A stretch of 64,000 nt of DNA from Endozoicomonas arenosclerae (lineage in GTDB: Bacteria; Pseudomonadota; Gammaproteobacteria; Pseudomonadales; Endozoicomonadaceae): positions 26,578 to 90,577 of the forward strand of contig NZ_LASA01000076.1 of NCBI RefSeq assembly GCF_001562015.1, written 5' to 3'. The notes under the pieces were generated by a model. It did not search any database, had not been told where the DNA came from, and worked only from the letters and a program-made list of their open reading frames with translations. The position numbers and the translations under genes are program-made. Shown here in pieces: positions 1 to 9,502 of this stretch; within the stretch, counting starts at the first letter, position 1; every line of letters begins with the position of its first letter.

Positions 1-527
1 ATCACAGAATAACCAAAGGCATCGGGGGTAAAAGGTTTCAGATTCCTATAACCTTTTTCGCGAATGGAATCCGGTGTTTCCTGGAACAGAAAAAATTCAT
101 ACTCACAGGCAGCTCTGGCCCAAAAGCCCATACTGGCTGCTTTTTCAATCACCCTGCGCAAAAGCCCTCTGGGACAAACCTGCTCGGCCTCACCAGAGAA
201 CTCAGCGAGAAACAGTAATTTATTATCTTCATAGGGCAACCTGCGTACGGTTTCCGGCAGAATACGTACCTGCTTATCCGGGAAGCCGGTATGCCATCCT
301 GTAAAAGTAGTATTGTCGTATATTTGATCCTGACAGTCCCAGCCCAGCACCACATCACAAAATGAGAAGCCTGAATCCAGAGCAGAAAAAAATTTGTCCC
401 TGCTCATGTATTTGCCCAACAAGACACCATCATTATCAAACAAACCCACTTTGACATGATTCAGCTTGCGTTGATTGACCAATTGCTTGGCTTCTTCAAC
501 TGTTTTTATTTTCTCAAGCTCAGACAT
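1..527 (-). CDS. Glutamine synthetase family protein, C-terminal part cut by window edge
   Basis: Read on the minus strand from an ATG at 527, the frame stays open to base 1, so about 175 N-terminal residues are visible. It begins MSELEKIKTVEEAKQLV and contains KVGLFDNDGVLLGKYM followed by a stretch ending ACEYEFFLF. This is the beta-grasp domain and the start of the catalytic domain seen in glutamine-synthetase-like ligases such as gamma-glutamylpolyamine or other GS-fold amide ligases. Family membership rests on these patterns. The substrate cannot be told because the metal and ATP site region lies outside the window. It is not the main ammonia-assimilating glnA, which is complete at 39134. 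The next gene is divergent. Confidence 0.75.
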   Translation of the reverse strand, partial: MSELEKIKTVEEAKQLVNQRKLNHVKVGLFDNDGVLLGKYMSRDKFFSALDSGFSFCDVVLGWDCQDQIYDNTTFTGWHTGFPDKQVRILPETVRRLPYEDNKLLFLAEFSGEAEQVCPRGLLRRVIEKAASMGFWARAACEYEFFLFQETPDSIREKGYRNLKPFTPDAFGYSV

Positions 528-663
528 AGTCTTCTCCAGCAGGAAACTTGGTGCCAGAGAACTATAGACAACCCTAAATAGCCTGCCATTTTTGAACACA
601 ACTTCATTAAAAAAAGTTCGACTACACTTTACAGCCTAAATCAGGCTGTAAGTTAAATGACGT

Positions 664-3600
664 ATGAAGAACGGATCGGGCCAGAGTTGCTTTCTACCTA
701 TTATTCTTTACCCCACACTAATACTCAGCACTTTCACCCCCTCTTTAATGGCCTTTGATGAAAGTTTAATGGGAAAAGCCTGTCTTTCCTCAACTGAATC
801 AGCCCCACTGTATTTCAAAAAAAATGAAAGAAAGAGAAACGTATGGGAGCAACAAAAATCATTTGGACAGGTCTTCAATGAATGGGCACTTTTAATGCCT
901 GATGGTATGGGTCAACTTCTTGAGCAGATGCTTCCTGAGCTGGGAGGCTACCCTCTATACTGGCTTTATAAATATTTAAGCCATCCACATTCAGACTTCA
1001 GCGCCCCAGACCCCTTTTCGCCTCCTCCCGATGGAACCACTCCAGCCATCGAAACTAACCCACCAAGCCAATCTGTCATGATGCCCAAGTGTGTCTTGTT
1101 AATTAAGCCAGGACATACATTGAACAAATTGATGCAAATGGAAGAAGAACCCTGTGAGTATCGCCTGCTTCCGGGGGTGCATTGGGTTTATAAAACATTA
1201 CCTTTCCAGGAAGGGGACGTCCTCACATCGGCTTCCGCTCCCTCTGCCACCATCACCGGTAGCAATCAAAACCCTGATGAAGAAAAGCCTGATGCCGAGC
1301 CTGACCCGGAAGACGGCAACTCTGATACCTCAATATTCCATGCAACGCCTGTGCTCAGGCTTGATCTCAGAAACAGGCGAACAGGGGAATACTACCGGCT
1401 AAGGAATATTCAATCCAACGAAACGCTGTCTACTGACCCCCAATGGCAATCTGTTGCAGTTCCGGAGGATTCAACACCTGCACGACAGCCGGCATCTTTC
1501 AGGATTACACCGGTTTTAAGATTAAACCTGAACAGTCAGAGCTCTTTCTCCTATTATCGACTCAGAGTGCAGGATTGGCGATCGATTATCCCTCCTGAAG
1601 AACTGGATAAAGTGCCCGTTTTAAAAGCAGCGGAATCTTTTCAAGGTGATGTTCTGATCGATTTTGCCAATTACTCGGAGTTACACAATCTCTTAATTGA
1701 TCTGGAATTGATGCCCCTATCAGATGATTATCCACTTTGTCAGCGTTTATTCCGTAGTCAGGGTTTAACCATCCGCTTACAGAAACTGCTTTTCAGGGGA
1801 GACCATATCTGTGATCAGCCCTTCCCGGATGAAGACCCTTTTCAGGATTTTCTGGCCTTCAACCTAACCGGTAATATCCGCAAAGTTCCTGAAAGCAAGG
1901 ATGAAAACTCAGGGAAACCTCCAGAAGAACAGCCAGTCGAATCGAGAGATGACCAAGAGCGCTCCCCTAACCCTCCACCACCTCCCGGAGATAATGCCCC
2001 TGATAAAAAACACTCAGATGACCCAACACCTCCAGACGATCCACCCCAGATCGAACCTTCTATAGAGACAGCTCTGACCGATATTGAAGTTGACCTTGCT
2101 GGCAGCCTTTTTAGCTTTTTGCTCAGCAGCAGCTCTATACACCAACATTTGCAGATCATTCTGAACTGGCTTGATCACCACCATCTGGGAAACCACAGTA
2201 CTTTCGCCAGTCGATTAAAATCGTTGATTAACAGCAGATCACAGAAATTCCCGACTCAAGGAAGGCTTTCTGCAATAGAAGCTTTTGCGTTCAAGAAAAA
2301 AGAAAAGGAGTACAAAAGAAGAATGCAGTCGGGTTCTGCTTTGAGGAACTTGCTGGAAGCTGCGATAGAAGGCATAAATCATGAGCAAACACTCGAGCTC
2401 ATGGCCTATCTGAATCATGACTTACCTGGTATCACGTGGTTAATGGATAATGGTCTGGCTCTTGAAGAGAGTCATTTGGCTCGACTACCTGCTTACAAAC
2501 CTCTTCCTCTGCCAAAAGCTGCATCCGCGGATACACATAGACGGAGACTTTCATTCAGGCCCGCCAGTTGGGCAAGGCTCTCCAGCAAGCGCAGGTCGCG
2601 TCACCCCCCTCATCCTGGAGTGGTCGGCCAATCACAAGTTCAGTTATCTTCTGAAGCCAATGCACTGGTGGACCACCTGCTAAGTTGGGTTCACAGCATG
2701 GACGACTATGAGATGGTATTAAGCTGGCTGGATGAGAATCTTCCAGCCACAGCCCTGCAATGTTTACAGCAGTTACAGACGCTCATGAACCTGAAGGCCA
2801 GCTCAGCCAACTCCCTGACCGGGTTTTGGACCAATGCACCCACTGGCTCCAAAGCCTCCTTCTATGCCAGCAAAAGCCGTACTCAGTCTCTGGAAGTTTT
2901 TGTCAGCCTGCTGACAACGGAAGAAGTAGGATCAATGCTGACCTTTTCTCAACATAAACACGATGAGAAGAAAGAGGATGTGGTCAAAGAAAAACCCAGC
3001 CCCAAGCCAGTCCAAACAACAGAAGAAGATCCTGACACAAGCACAGCCCCATCAACAACTGGGGCGGCAGTCAATGCCTTTGCTGCATTTTATGCCTCAT
3101 CAATACCGAGTGACAAAGCGGCTAAAAAGCCAGCGACTGAAAAAGATAAGCAGAAGCATGAAGACAAAGATAAGAAACCGGCGCCGTATGTTAATTTAAC
3201 AATTCTTACGCCTGAGCCCACCGTGCCTGCATTGACCGATACTCAAAAATCCCAGCTGTTGAGGCTGATGCGGGTTATCAAAAATTTTCCTAGTTACAAG
3301 CTCTCCTTGATTTATCCTGTTGCATCCAGATGGTCAAGGAATATTGCACAAAAGAATTCAGGGGGTGATGACGCTGTTAAAAAAGCAGATAAAAAGACGG
3401 AAAAGCTGCTTGTAACTGCTTTCCAGCTCTATCCACCGTTTAAGAACCTCCCAGATACGCCTACCTATAATGAGCTCAATATCGTGTTTGGCACAATCAG
3501 ACCCACAGATATTGAGATTAGCCTGACAGATCCTCTGGCCCTAGCCCTTGCGCATTTCATCAGTCATGAAAATCCTGAAGTTGTTGATGGGATGATGAGT

Positions 3601-5895
3601 GAAGTAGCTCCTGAGCCAAAACTGCCAGAAACTTCTGATACACCGCCCGTAGAAACAACCGATAAAGAGGAAGAGCCAGAAACCGAGACTCATGCTGAAG
3701 TACCCGTTCTTGAAAGTACACCAAGACTTCTTACTGTAGACGACCCTCCGCCAATGCCTGAGAGTCAGACAACACCTCCATTGCTGGCAGAGCCTTCTCA
3801 GACTAATCCTCTCAGAGAAAGACTCAGAAGAATGACTTGGGACATCAGTCACCTGCAGAGAGTTCTCAGGCACCTGAAGTCTGAAACAGCAAAGCAGGTC
3901 ATTCTCGACTATCTGAAACAACTGGTTTCTGGCTCAACATTACTCGGTATAAGGATTATTCATGGTCACGTACTGGTTTGTGATAATTCACGGCAGCAGG
4001 GAGAACTCACCAGAGCTCTGCAAGAAACCGAACACCAGGAGCACATAATCCAGCTGATACTGGAAAACACTGATACCGATGTTCAAAGAAACCTCTACGC
4101 CAGACTAATGCCAAAACCTCCCAAGTCAATGACAGCCTCCCAAACTTTTTCTCCATCACAAGAAGGTTTTGGTGAGGACTTAAGCGGGTACGAGAGCCAG
4201 GTATCCATGTTTAGCCAGTCTTCAATGAGCATAGTCTCTGCGTCTTATCAACACGGTCAGATGGTGCAGGCCACCCTTCGCAGAATATTACAAAGACTGG
4301 CCTCTCAATCGAGCTCGCCTCAGTTCATGGCTCAACAACTGACCAATCTGATCCAGACTTTAGTGGACCTCGGGCAATACGACGCTGGAGAGATATTGAT
4401 CACACATTTGCAACACGAACTGCAAATGCCAACATTAACTTTGGCTAACTATAAGCTATTGCTGGATCAGAGCCAGCTGTCTCAGCAGCAACTCTCAACT
4501 TTGCAAAGAATGAGGGGACTGCAGCCGATGGCCACTGCCAGGGGCAACGAGTATCAAGGTTCAATTTCTAATTCTCCCATTCAGCAGCATTTACAGGCTG
4601 TACTGAGTAGCATTCAGACACAAAATCTGAATAGCTTTGAGCAATACTTCCTCAGGCTTTACGGACAAAGTTGGAACACTCGAGGCGCTTCATTACCACC
4701 TCAGCCATCGCATAGCCTTGAGAGAGGAAGAATGCCTGATTTCAGCGGCTATACCGATGATGATGAGCCCCTCCCGGAACGAACCATGACACTGCGAAGA
4801 GATCATCGAATCAGGAGAGACGTCAATACGCTACCTGATCACCACCAATCCATGATGGGTATTCATCAACCACCTTCACGCCGTAACTACCGACATAGAA
4901 CCCCAAACCCCCGGGATTTTCAGAGCAGTCACCAGAGCCTAACTCAGCCAGCAAGCACTCCAGCTGCCCGGCCTGTTTCCAGAGCGGCTGTTATGAAAAA
5001 GTTGCAGCCGGGTAAACAGCTGACCCTAAAGTTAGAACAGTTTGACCAGCGTCAATCTGCAGCCAATCGAGGCATGATCAGGATTACAGCGGTCGATTTT
5101 CAGACTCGACTGAATAATATGCTCTGGATTCAGCATGAAGCCGCAAAAGATAAAGCATCACAAACGAGGGCCCAAGTAGGAAAAGCACTTTCATGGTTTA
5201 AAAACCACAATATAAAAGAGCATAGAGAGCGACTTGCGCGCGTATTAAGACAATTTTTTACCACCATTGAGAGCGTGGAAGAATTTATCTATCAGCTACG
5301 TCAGGCTCAGCATCAAAGCTTTAGAAGCCAGACACAAGCCCATGACTTCATCGAATTCCGATACATCCCCAGTCAACCAGTCAGTACCGAGGCATTACTT
5401 AACTGGGTACTGGAGCAGTACTTTACACCGGTGCTGGCGACATCTGCCGGAGGCGTCAGTGCCGCTATGGCTCTTACCATTGAAGTGATGCTGTCCCCAG
5501 AACAACTTTCAGACTTGGCTCAACAACTGGAGCGATTAGTCAGAACCTCTCGATCTGTTTTTTCTCCGGATATGACTTCCCCCTCTTCATCCGAACTCGC
5601 AACAAATGCACCTGAGCCTCGTATTCAGAGCCTGGCTCAGGCAGTCAGCTCAAGAATTCATGACAGAAGAAGCACACAAAAGCTGTTGGATCAGCACCTG
5701 CAACCTTTTATTAGTGAACTGGAGTTGCGATTAACACTCTTTTCCCGAAGTCTGATACCCCACATCTACATCCAAAGTGCAATGTCTGCAAATATGCTGA
5801 TTCAACTGCTACGGGAGCTCAAGTCTCTAATGTCGTCTGAGCAATGGCAGGAGTTTGAGAGAGCCATTAGAATCCATTCATCCAGCATGGTTTAA
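664..5895 (+). CDS. Very large putative exported protein of unknown function (1743 aa)
   Basis: I do not recognise a family. The N-terminus (MKNGSGQSCFLPIILYPTLI, then a hydrophobic run to about residue 30) looks like a signal peptide or membrane anchor. The body alternates disordered Pro-, Glu- and Lys-rich linkers (around residues 110-130, 410-470, 770-860 and 1000-1060) with helical blocks rich in Leu and Gln. Near residues 225-310 there is a short tandem motif, PVLRLDLRN and PVLRLNLNS, each followed by YYRLR. The helical blocks recur as Leu-rich segments of the type LxxLLxxI..LxxYL, so the protein may be a solenoid-like scaffold. The ribosome site before ATG 664 is weak. A strong terminator follows. 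A host-facing or cell-surface role is only inference from size and export signal. Confidence 0.8.
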   Translation: MKNGSGQSCFLPIILYPTLILSTFTPSLMAFDESLMGKACLSSTESAPLYFKKNERKRNVWEQQKSFGQVFNEWALLMPDGMGQLLEQMLPELGGYPLYWLYKYLSHPHSDFSAPDPFSPPPDGTTPAIETNPPSQSVMMPKCVLLIKPGHTLNKLMQMEEEPCEYRLLPGVHWVYKTLPFQEGDVLTSASAPSATITGSNQNPDEEKPDAEPDPEDGNSDTSIFHATPVLRLDLRNRRTGEYYRLRNIQSNETLSTDPQWQSVAVPEDSTPARQPASFRITPVLRLNLNSQSSFSYYRLRVQDWRSIIPPEELDKVPVLKAAESFQGDVLIDFANYSELHNLLIDLELMPLSDDYPLCQRLFRSQGLTIRLQKLLFRGDHICDQPFPDEDPFQDFLAFNLTGNIRKVPESKDENSGKPPEEQPVESRDDQERSPNPPPPPGDNAPDKKHSDDPTPPDDPPQIEPSIETALTDIEVDLAGSLFSFLLSSSSIHQHLQIILNWLDHHHLGNHSTFASRLKSLINSRSQKFPTQGRLSAIEAFAFKKKEKEYKRRMQSGSALRNLLEAAIEGINHEQTLELMAYLNHDLPGITWLMDNGLALEESHLARLPAYKPLPLPKAASADTHRRRLSFRPASWARLSSKRRSRHPPHPGVVGQSQVQLSSEANALVDHLLSWVHSMDDYEMVLSWLDENLPATALQCLQQLQTLMNLKASSANSLTGFWTNAPTGSKASFYASKSRTQSLEVFVSLLTTEEVGSMLTFSQHKHDEKKEDVVKEKPSPKPVQTTEEDPDTSTAPSTTGAAVNAFAAFYASSIPSDKAAKKPATEKDKQKHEDKDKKPAPYVNLTILTPEPTVPALTDTQKSQLLRLMRVIKNFPSYKLSLIYPVASRWSRNIAQKNSGGDDAVKKADKKTEKLLVTAFQLYPPFKNLPDTPTYNELNIVFGTIRPTDIEISLTDPLALALAHFISHENPEVVDGMMSEVAPEPKLPETSDTPPVETTDKEEEPETETHAEVPVLESTPRLLTVDDPPPMPESQTTPPLLAEPSQTNPLRERLRRMTWDISHLQRVLRHLKSETAKQVILDYLKQLVSGSTLLGIRIIHGHVLVCDNSRQQGELTRALQETEHQEHIIQLILENTDTDVQRNLYARLMPKPPKSMTASQTFSPSQEGFGEDLSGYESQVSMFSQSSMSIVSASYQHGQMVQATLRRILQRLASQSSSPQFMAQQLTNLIQTLVDLGQYDAGEILITHLQHELQMPTLTLANYKLLLDQSQLSQQQLSTLQRMRGLQPMATARGNEYQGSISNSPIQQHLQAVLSSIQTQNLNSFEQYFLRLYGQSWNTRGASLPPQPSHSLERGRMPDFSGYTDDDEPLPERTMTLRRDHRIRRDVNTLPDHHQSMMGIHQPPSRRNYRHRTPNPRDFQSSHQSLTQPASTPAARPVSRAAVMKKLQPGKQLTLKLEQFDQRQSAANRGMIRITAVDFQTRLNNMLWIQHEAAKDKASQTRAQVGKALSWFKNHNIKEHRERLARVLRQFFTTIESVEEFIYQLRQAQHQSFRSQTQAHDFIEFRYIPSQPVSTEALLNWVLEQYFTPVLATSAGGVSAAMALTIEVMLSPEQLSDLAQQLERLVRTSRSVFSPDMTSPSSSELATNAPEPRIQSLAQAVSSRIHDRRSTQKLLDQHLQPFISELELRLTLFSRSLIPHIYIQSAMSANMLIQLLRELKSLMSSEQWQEFERAIRIHSSSMV

Positions 5896-5910
5896 CTTCA
5901 GCAAAAAAAA

Positions 5911-5937
5911 AGCCCGGTCATTCTTAACAGCCGGGCT
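5911..5937. terminator. Bidirectional rho-independent terminator
   Basis: A 7-bp GC-rich stem (AGCCCGG / CCGGGCT) has an A-run on its left and CTCTTTT on its right. It lies between the convergent ends of the 1743-residue gene and the lipoprotein gene. The tail is best in the minus direction (nine T). Confidence 0.85.
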
Positions 5938-5962
5938 CTTTTCGTATTATGTCAGTTAAAAC

Positions 5963-6775
5963 TTACTGACCAGGCTGAGGAGGCATGAGACCCTCAGGCA
6001 TCTGCATGTTGTTTGGTACCTGCATCTGTTGCATCACCTGGTTGATAGACTCTCTGATACTGGCGATCATAGCCTTGTAACCTTCATCAAAACCACGGTA
6101 GAAAGCCTGCTCAGTAGGCTTAACATCATCACCTTCCCGCTTGTAGATCGCAGGCTGCTTGCCTTCTGGGTTTTCACCGCTGAAGAAAGCTTCCATTGAA
6201 GTTGGAACGGTCAGAGCTACACGGCCACCGGCCATATAACCATCAATAAAACGACCTCTGATGAATGGATTATCACTGCTGCCCACACCGGCAATGCGAT
6301 AAGCGTCATCCGCTTCACACCAGCGATCTTTGTATTCACTGGCCTTTTCACTGTCGCTGCAGTTGTATTCCAGAATACCCAGTTCTTCTACCACTCGCTG
6401 GTAACCAGCACGATAACCTGCTTCGTCAGGTTTTTCCGTTTGTCCTTCAAGGACTTCACGGGATACCTGGCTGGTTTCTGCACGGCGAGCATCATTAATA
6501 CCCTGACGGTAACCTTTCAGGTAAGTATCAAAATTGGCAACATCGTCAGCCACAGAGCTCTGATCAAAAGCACCACGAGCCTCGCACCAAACCTGTTTCA
6601 TTGCATCTGAGGAATCCACAGACGTGCAGTCATAACTTTCTGCTTCAGCAACCGGGCTGACAGATTCTGTCGCCGAAGGGGCTACTTTTGGACAATCCTG
6701 AGGCTTGCTACAACCCTGCAACATTGCCAGTACTACAACAACAGGTACGGCACCTGCGAGCAAAGACCTACGCAT
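5963..6775 (-). CDS. Putative lipoprotein with two tandem Cys-WCEA / GYxxG repeats
   Basis: The 270-residue product starts MRRSLLAGAVPVVVVLAM and has a lipobox LQGC with Cys22 as the expected lipidation site. The mature part holds an internal duplication: each copy has a Cys, then WCEA about 13 residues later, then a GY..G segment (YLKGYRQG and FIDGYMAG). Each copy is followed by another aromatic-glycine segment (YRAGYQRV and FYRGFDEGY). The C-terminus is Met/Pro/Gln rich. The start is secured by AAGGAGAG six bases upstream of ATG. I know of no function. Paired cysteines suggest disulphides in the periplasm. Asp1 rules do not clearly mark inner-membrane retention, so the outer membrane is likely. 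Confidence 0.85.
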   Translation of the reverse strand: MRRSLLAGAVPVVVVLAMLQGCSKPQDCPKVAPSATESVSPVAEAESYDCTSVDSSDAMKQVWCEARGAFDQSSVADDVANFDTYLKGYRQGINDARRAETSQVSREVLEGQTEKPDEAGYRAGYQRVVEELGILEYNCSDSEKASEYKDRWCEADDAYRIAGVGSSDNPFIRGRFIDGYMAGGRVALTVPTSMEAFFSGENPEGKQPAIYKREGDDVKPTEQAFYRGFDEGYKAMIASIRESINQVMQQMQVPNNMQMPEGLMPPQPGQ

Positions 6776-6996
6776 TCAACTCTCCTTCCCGAGGGATACT
6801 ACTTTCATTGTTACCTTGAACATCTTTCAGCCCCTGGAGAAGAAGATGTTTCTGTCTCGCATGGCTGCTTCTGGAACATGGCCAGAAGTCTGATACTTTC
6901 AATGGCTGAACAACCCGCCATGACACTGGACACAGCGAATTTCTGCGTTAATACAGTCATTGGACGGAGCTGAATAAATATAGTTCAGAAAAACGC

Positions 6997-8094
6997 TTAT
7001 TTTTCTTTTTTACTCCCTGACGGCATATCAGGCGTTTTGATAGAAGCTTCCAGTTCTTGAGGCCAGCATAGGTCCGGCCAGTTATCGACCTGAGAGGCCG
7101 CTACCAACTGGTTCCATTGTTCCAAATTGCACGATTCACCACAGGGCAGCTTCTGAAGCTGGTCATTGAACGTGACGGAAAGACCGGATTTTTGATTGAA
7201 TCGAAGGGTCAGCATCCCTGCATAGGGCACATTTTTGTTTTGAGGCAGACCCAGGACACTGAACATCGCCAGTACATTGATGTCACTGACCGACATCAAA
7301 TAAAAGTACTGACACTGTGATCGACCTTCTCTGAGACATTCACGGTGCTGTTTATAGTGGTTCTGTATCGTTTCCAGAAGATGGTATGAAGCCAATTCGA
7401 TCACTGTCTTGTCGTGGCTCACCTGCTCAAAATACCAGTCCATGACCTCAAGAAGCTTGTTCTCATCTTGCGCAGAGAGAAACTCGGGGCGAGGCACTCC
7501 ATGAATTTTTCGGGCATTCAGCGTATCTGCAAAGCGAACCATGCCGTGAAGAGTGGCGGGCTGACCTGAATACCTGGACCATAGGGCCATTTTTTCAGCT
7601 CCCAGAGCCTCCTTTTGCTTTTGCCATGATGATGTTTTCTCAAGCTGTTTGATTCTGTAGTGGTAGCCAGGACAGGCATTGGGTGAGCCCAGAACAAAAT
7701 CCTCATTCATGGGTACCGCATAAACCGGAGGAACCGCAGCAAATGCCGAACCATTGGCCCTATTGCCAGGGTATATGGCCTGCAGCATGGTATTGGCACA
7801 CTGTATGGTTCTATCCAAACCACGGGAGCGGTGGACACTCAACTCTGGAGTCCACAGTTCAGGAAAGCCAGCGGGCAACTGGGCAGCTCGAAACTTCTTG
7901 CCTGCCTCAAAACATTGCTGAAAGCCTTGCCCAGTCAACTCACCTGCCCCCATTGGCCACAGTTTGGTCTCCATCGGGTAACGAGGACTTCGGTCACCAT
8001 GCCGAACCAGTGTGACCACATAATCGTCTTTATCAGGCATAGCCTGCGCCATTGCAGGCAGTAGAACACACCAAACCAGCAGCCAATTTCTCAT
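6997..8094 (-). CDS. Histidine acid phosphatase family protein (branch 2), periplasmic
   Basis: The ATG at 8094 (MRNWLLVWCVLLPAMAQA) gives a clean signal peptide. The longer frame starts with TTG at 8106. The mature protein opens with the phosphohistidine motif VTLVRHGDRSPRYP, typical of histidine acid phosphatases and phytase-like enzymes. These form a phospho-His intermediate on the RHGxRxP histidine. The second signature, normally a His-Asp pair near the C-terminus, appears here as SVSDINVL, with Ser where His is expected. Asp, the usual proton donor, is kept. Activity may therefore be altered or reduced. Length (365 aa) fits the family. It stands alone between the lipoprotein and ubiI, and its substrate is unknown. 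Confidence 0.85.
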   Translation of the reverse strand: MRNWLLVWCVLLPAMAQAMPDKDDYVVTLVRHGDRSPRYPMETKLWPMGAGELTGQGFQQCFEAGKKFRAAQLPAGFPELWTPELSVHRSRGLDRTIQCANTMLQAIYPGNRANGSAFAAVPPVYAVPMNEDFVLGSPNACPGYHYRIKQLEKTSSWQKQKEALGAEKMALWSRYSGQPATLHGMVRFADTLNARKIHGVPRPEFLSAQDENKLLEVMDWYFEQVSHDKTVIELASYHLLETIQNHYKQHRECLREGRSQCQYFYLMSVSDINVLAMFSVLGLPQNKNVPYAGMLTLRFNQKSGLSVTFNDQLQKLPCGESCNLEQWNQLVAASQVDNWPDLCWPQELEASIKTPDMPSGSKKEK

Positions 8095-8257
8095 GCAATG
8101 TTCCAAAACTGATTGAACAGAATCTTTTCTTCACCCTCCAGGCAGGAAGCACTGAAGTGTCTTTAATGAAGAAGCGAAGAACAAAGCATAGGAAAAGAAA
8201 GCGACCTTCACTAAGAAATGAGCCGCTATCTATATTAGGAGGAACAATTCAGGAGCC

Positions 8258-9442
8258 TTACATCCCCATGGCGTGTTTGATCAACACATCCTTTGCCAGA
8301 GGTAAGCTGTTGGTCACTTTCAGACCCGTATTTCTCAACCAGCGAATACCAATATCATCGGCGGCAAAGAGGTTTTGCAGGCCTTCCATGGATTTCATCA
8401 TCAGCAGATTGCTGCCCATTCTTCTGCGCTCATACCGATTCAGGATATGGCTGCCAGAGAAATCATCACCCCGCTCTACGGCTCGGGTAATCTCTTCAGA
8501 AAGGACTTCTACATCCTGCAGCCCGAGGTTAACGCCCTGCCCGGCGAGAGGATGGATCGTATGGGCCGCGTCGCCAGCCAGTACAACTTTATTACGATGG
8601 TACTGACGAGCATGACGCTGTTTGAGTGGAAAACGAAAGCGGGGGTCAGCAGAAATAACAGATCCCAGTCTGGATTCAAATGCTCTCTCAATTGCCTGGC
8701 AGAAAGCCTCGTCATCCAGCGCCAATATCTCATCAGCACGATCCGGAATCAGAGACCAGACAATAGAACAGTAGTGTTTACCGTCCCGACTGGGCATAGG
8801 CAGAAAAGCCAATGGCCCTGTATCCAGAAAGACCTGCCAGGCGGTATCCTGATGGTATTGCTCTGTTTCTACGGTAGTAACTACAGCATGGTGGAGATAA
8901 TCTTTCTGGCTGGATGGAATTGAGGACAGTTTCCTTAAACGGGATTCAGCCCCATCTGTAGCCACCAGCAAGCGTGCTTCTATCTTCTCATCATCTAGCT
9001 GAACCTGATGTGGCTCGCCGAGCTGATAGTCAATGGTTGACTGGCCCGGGTAACAATCAATGTCTGTTTTAGCCAGCTTTTGCAGCAGGGCATTGCGAAT
9101 GACATTATTTTCAACAATGTGCCCAAGGGTTTTGAAGCCAGCAGACTTGGCATCAAACTCTATATCCCCTGTTCCTTCGCTGTCCCAGACATACATATGT
9201 TGATAAGGCATGGTGCGCTGGGCTGTCATAAGCTCCCAGGCTCCCAGTTTTTGAAACAATCTGGACGAAGCTTCCGTGAGGGCACTGACCCGGGGAGCAT
9301 AGCCACTGTCAGGAGAAAAGGCTGGAGCCGTGAGTGACTGTTGATCAATCACCGCAATTTTCAGATCCGTTTCCGACAGGGATAAGGCCAGAGAAGCACC
9401 TACCATGCCTCCACCAGCAATCACCAGATCATATGATTTCAC
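8258..9442 (-). CDS. ubiI: 2-octaprenylphenol hydroxylase UbiI (VisC), ubiquinone biosynthesis
   Basis: This is an FAD-dependent aromatic hydroxylase of the UbiH/UbiF/VisC/COQ6 family, which adds the C5 hydroxyl in aerobic ubiquinone synthesis. Visible signatures are the N-terminal GGGMVGASLAL dinucleotide motif (about residues 10-20), the segment GHIVENNVIRNAL, and the GD motif LAGDAAHTIHPLAGQGVN. Length 394 matches E. coli UbiI (400). The start is GTG with AGGAG eight to ten bases upstream. It follows ubiH in the same direction with a 60-bp gap, an arrangement that also exists in E. coli. The assignment of UbiI rather than UbiF is by best pattern match and by position after ubiH. Confidence 0.88.
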   Translation of the reverse strand: MKSYDLVIAGGGMVGASLALSLSETDLKIAVIDQQSLTAPAFSPDSGYAPRVSALTEASSRLFQKLGAWELMTAQRTMPYQHMYVWDSEGTGDIEFDAKSAGFKTLGHIVENNVIRNALLQKLAKTDIDCYPGQSTIDYQLGEPHQVQLDDEKIEARLLVATDGAESRLRKLSSIPSSQKDYLHHAVVTTVETEQYHQDTAWQVFLDTGPLAFLPMPSRDGKHYCSIVWSLIPDRADEILALDDEAFCQAIERAFESRLGSVISADPRFRFPLKQRHARQYHRNKVVLAGDAAHTIHPLAGQGVNLGLQDVEVLSEEITRAVERGDDFSGSHILNRYERRRMGSNLLMMKSMEGLQNLFAADDIGIRWLRNTGLKVTNSLPLAKDVLIKHAMGM

Positions 9443-9502
9443 CCGAAATCTCCTAAATAAATATTCGCGCTCACTGCTTTAGTTCAAGACGGAAAACCAA
9501 TA

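Noticed and set aside
8052-8923. Two long plus-strand frames over ubiI
   Set aside because: They are shadows of ubiI on the minus strand, with no start signals or family features.
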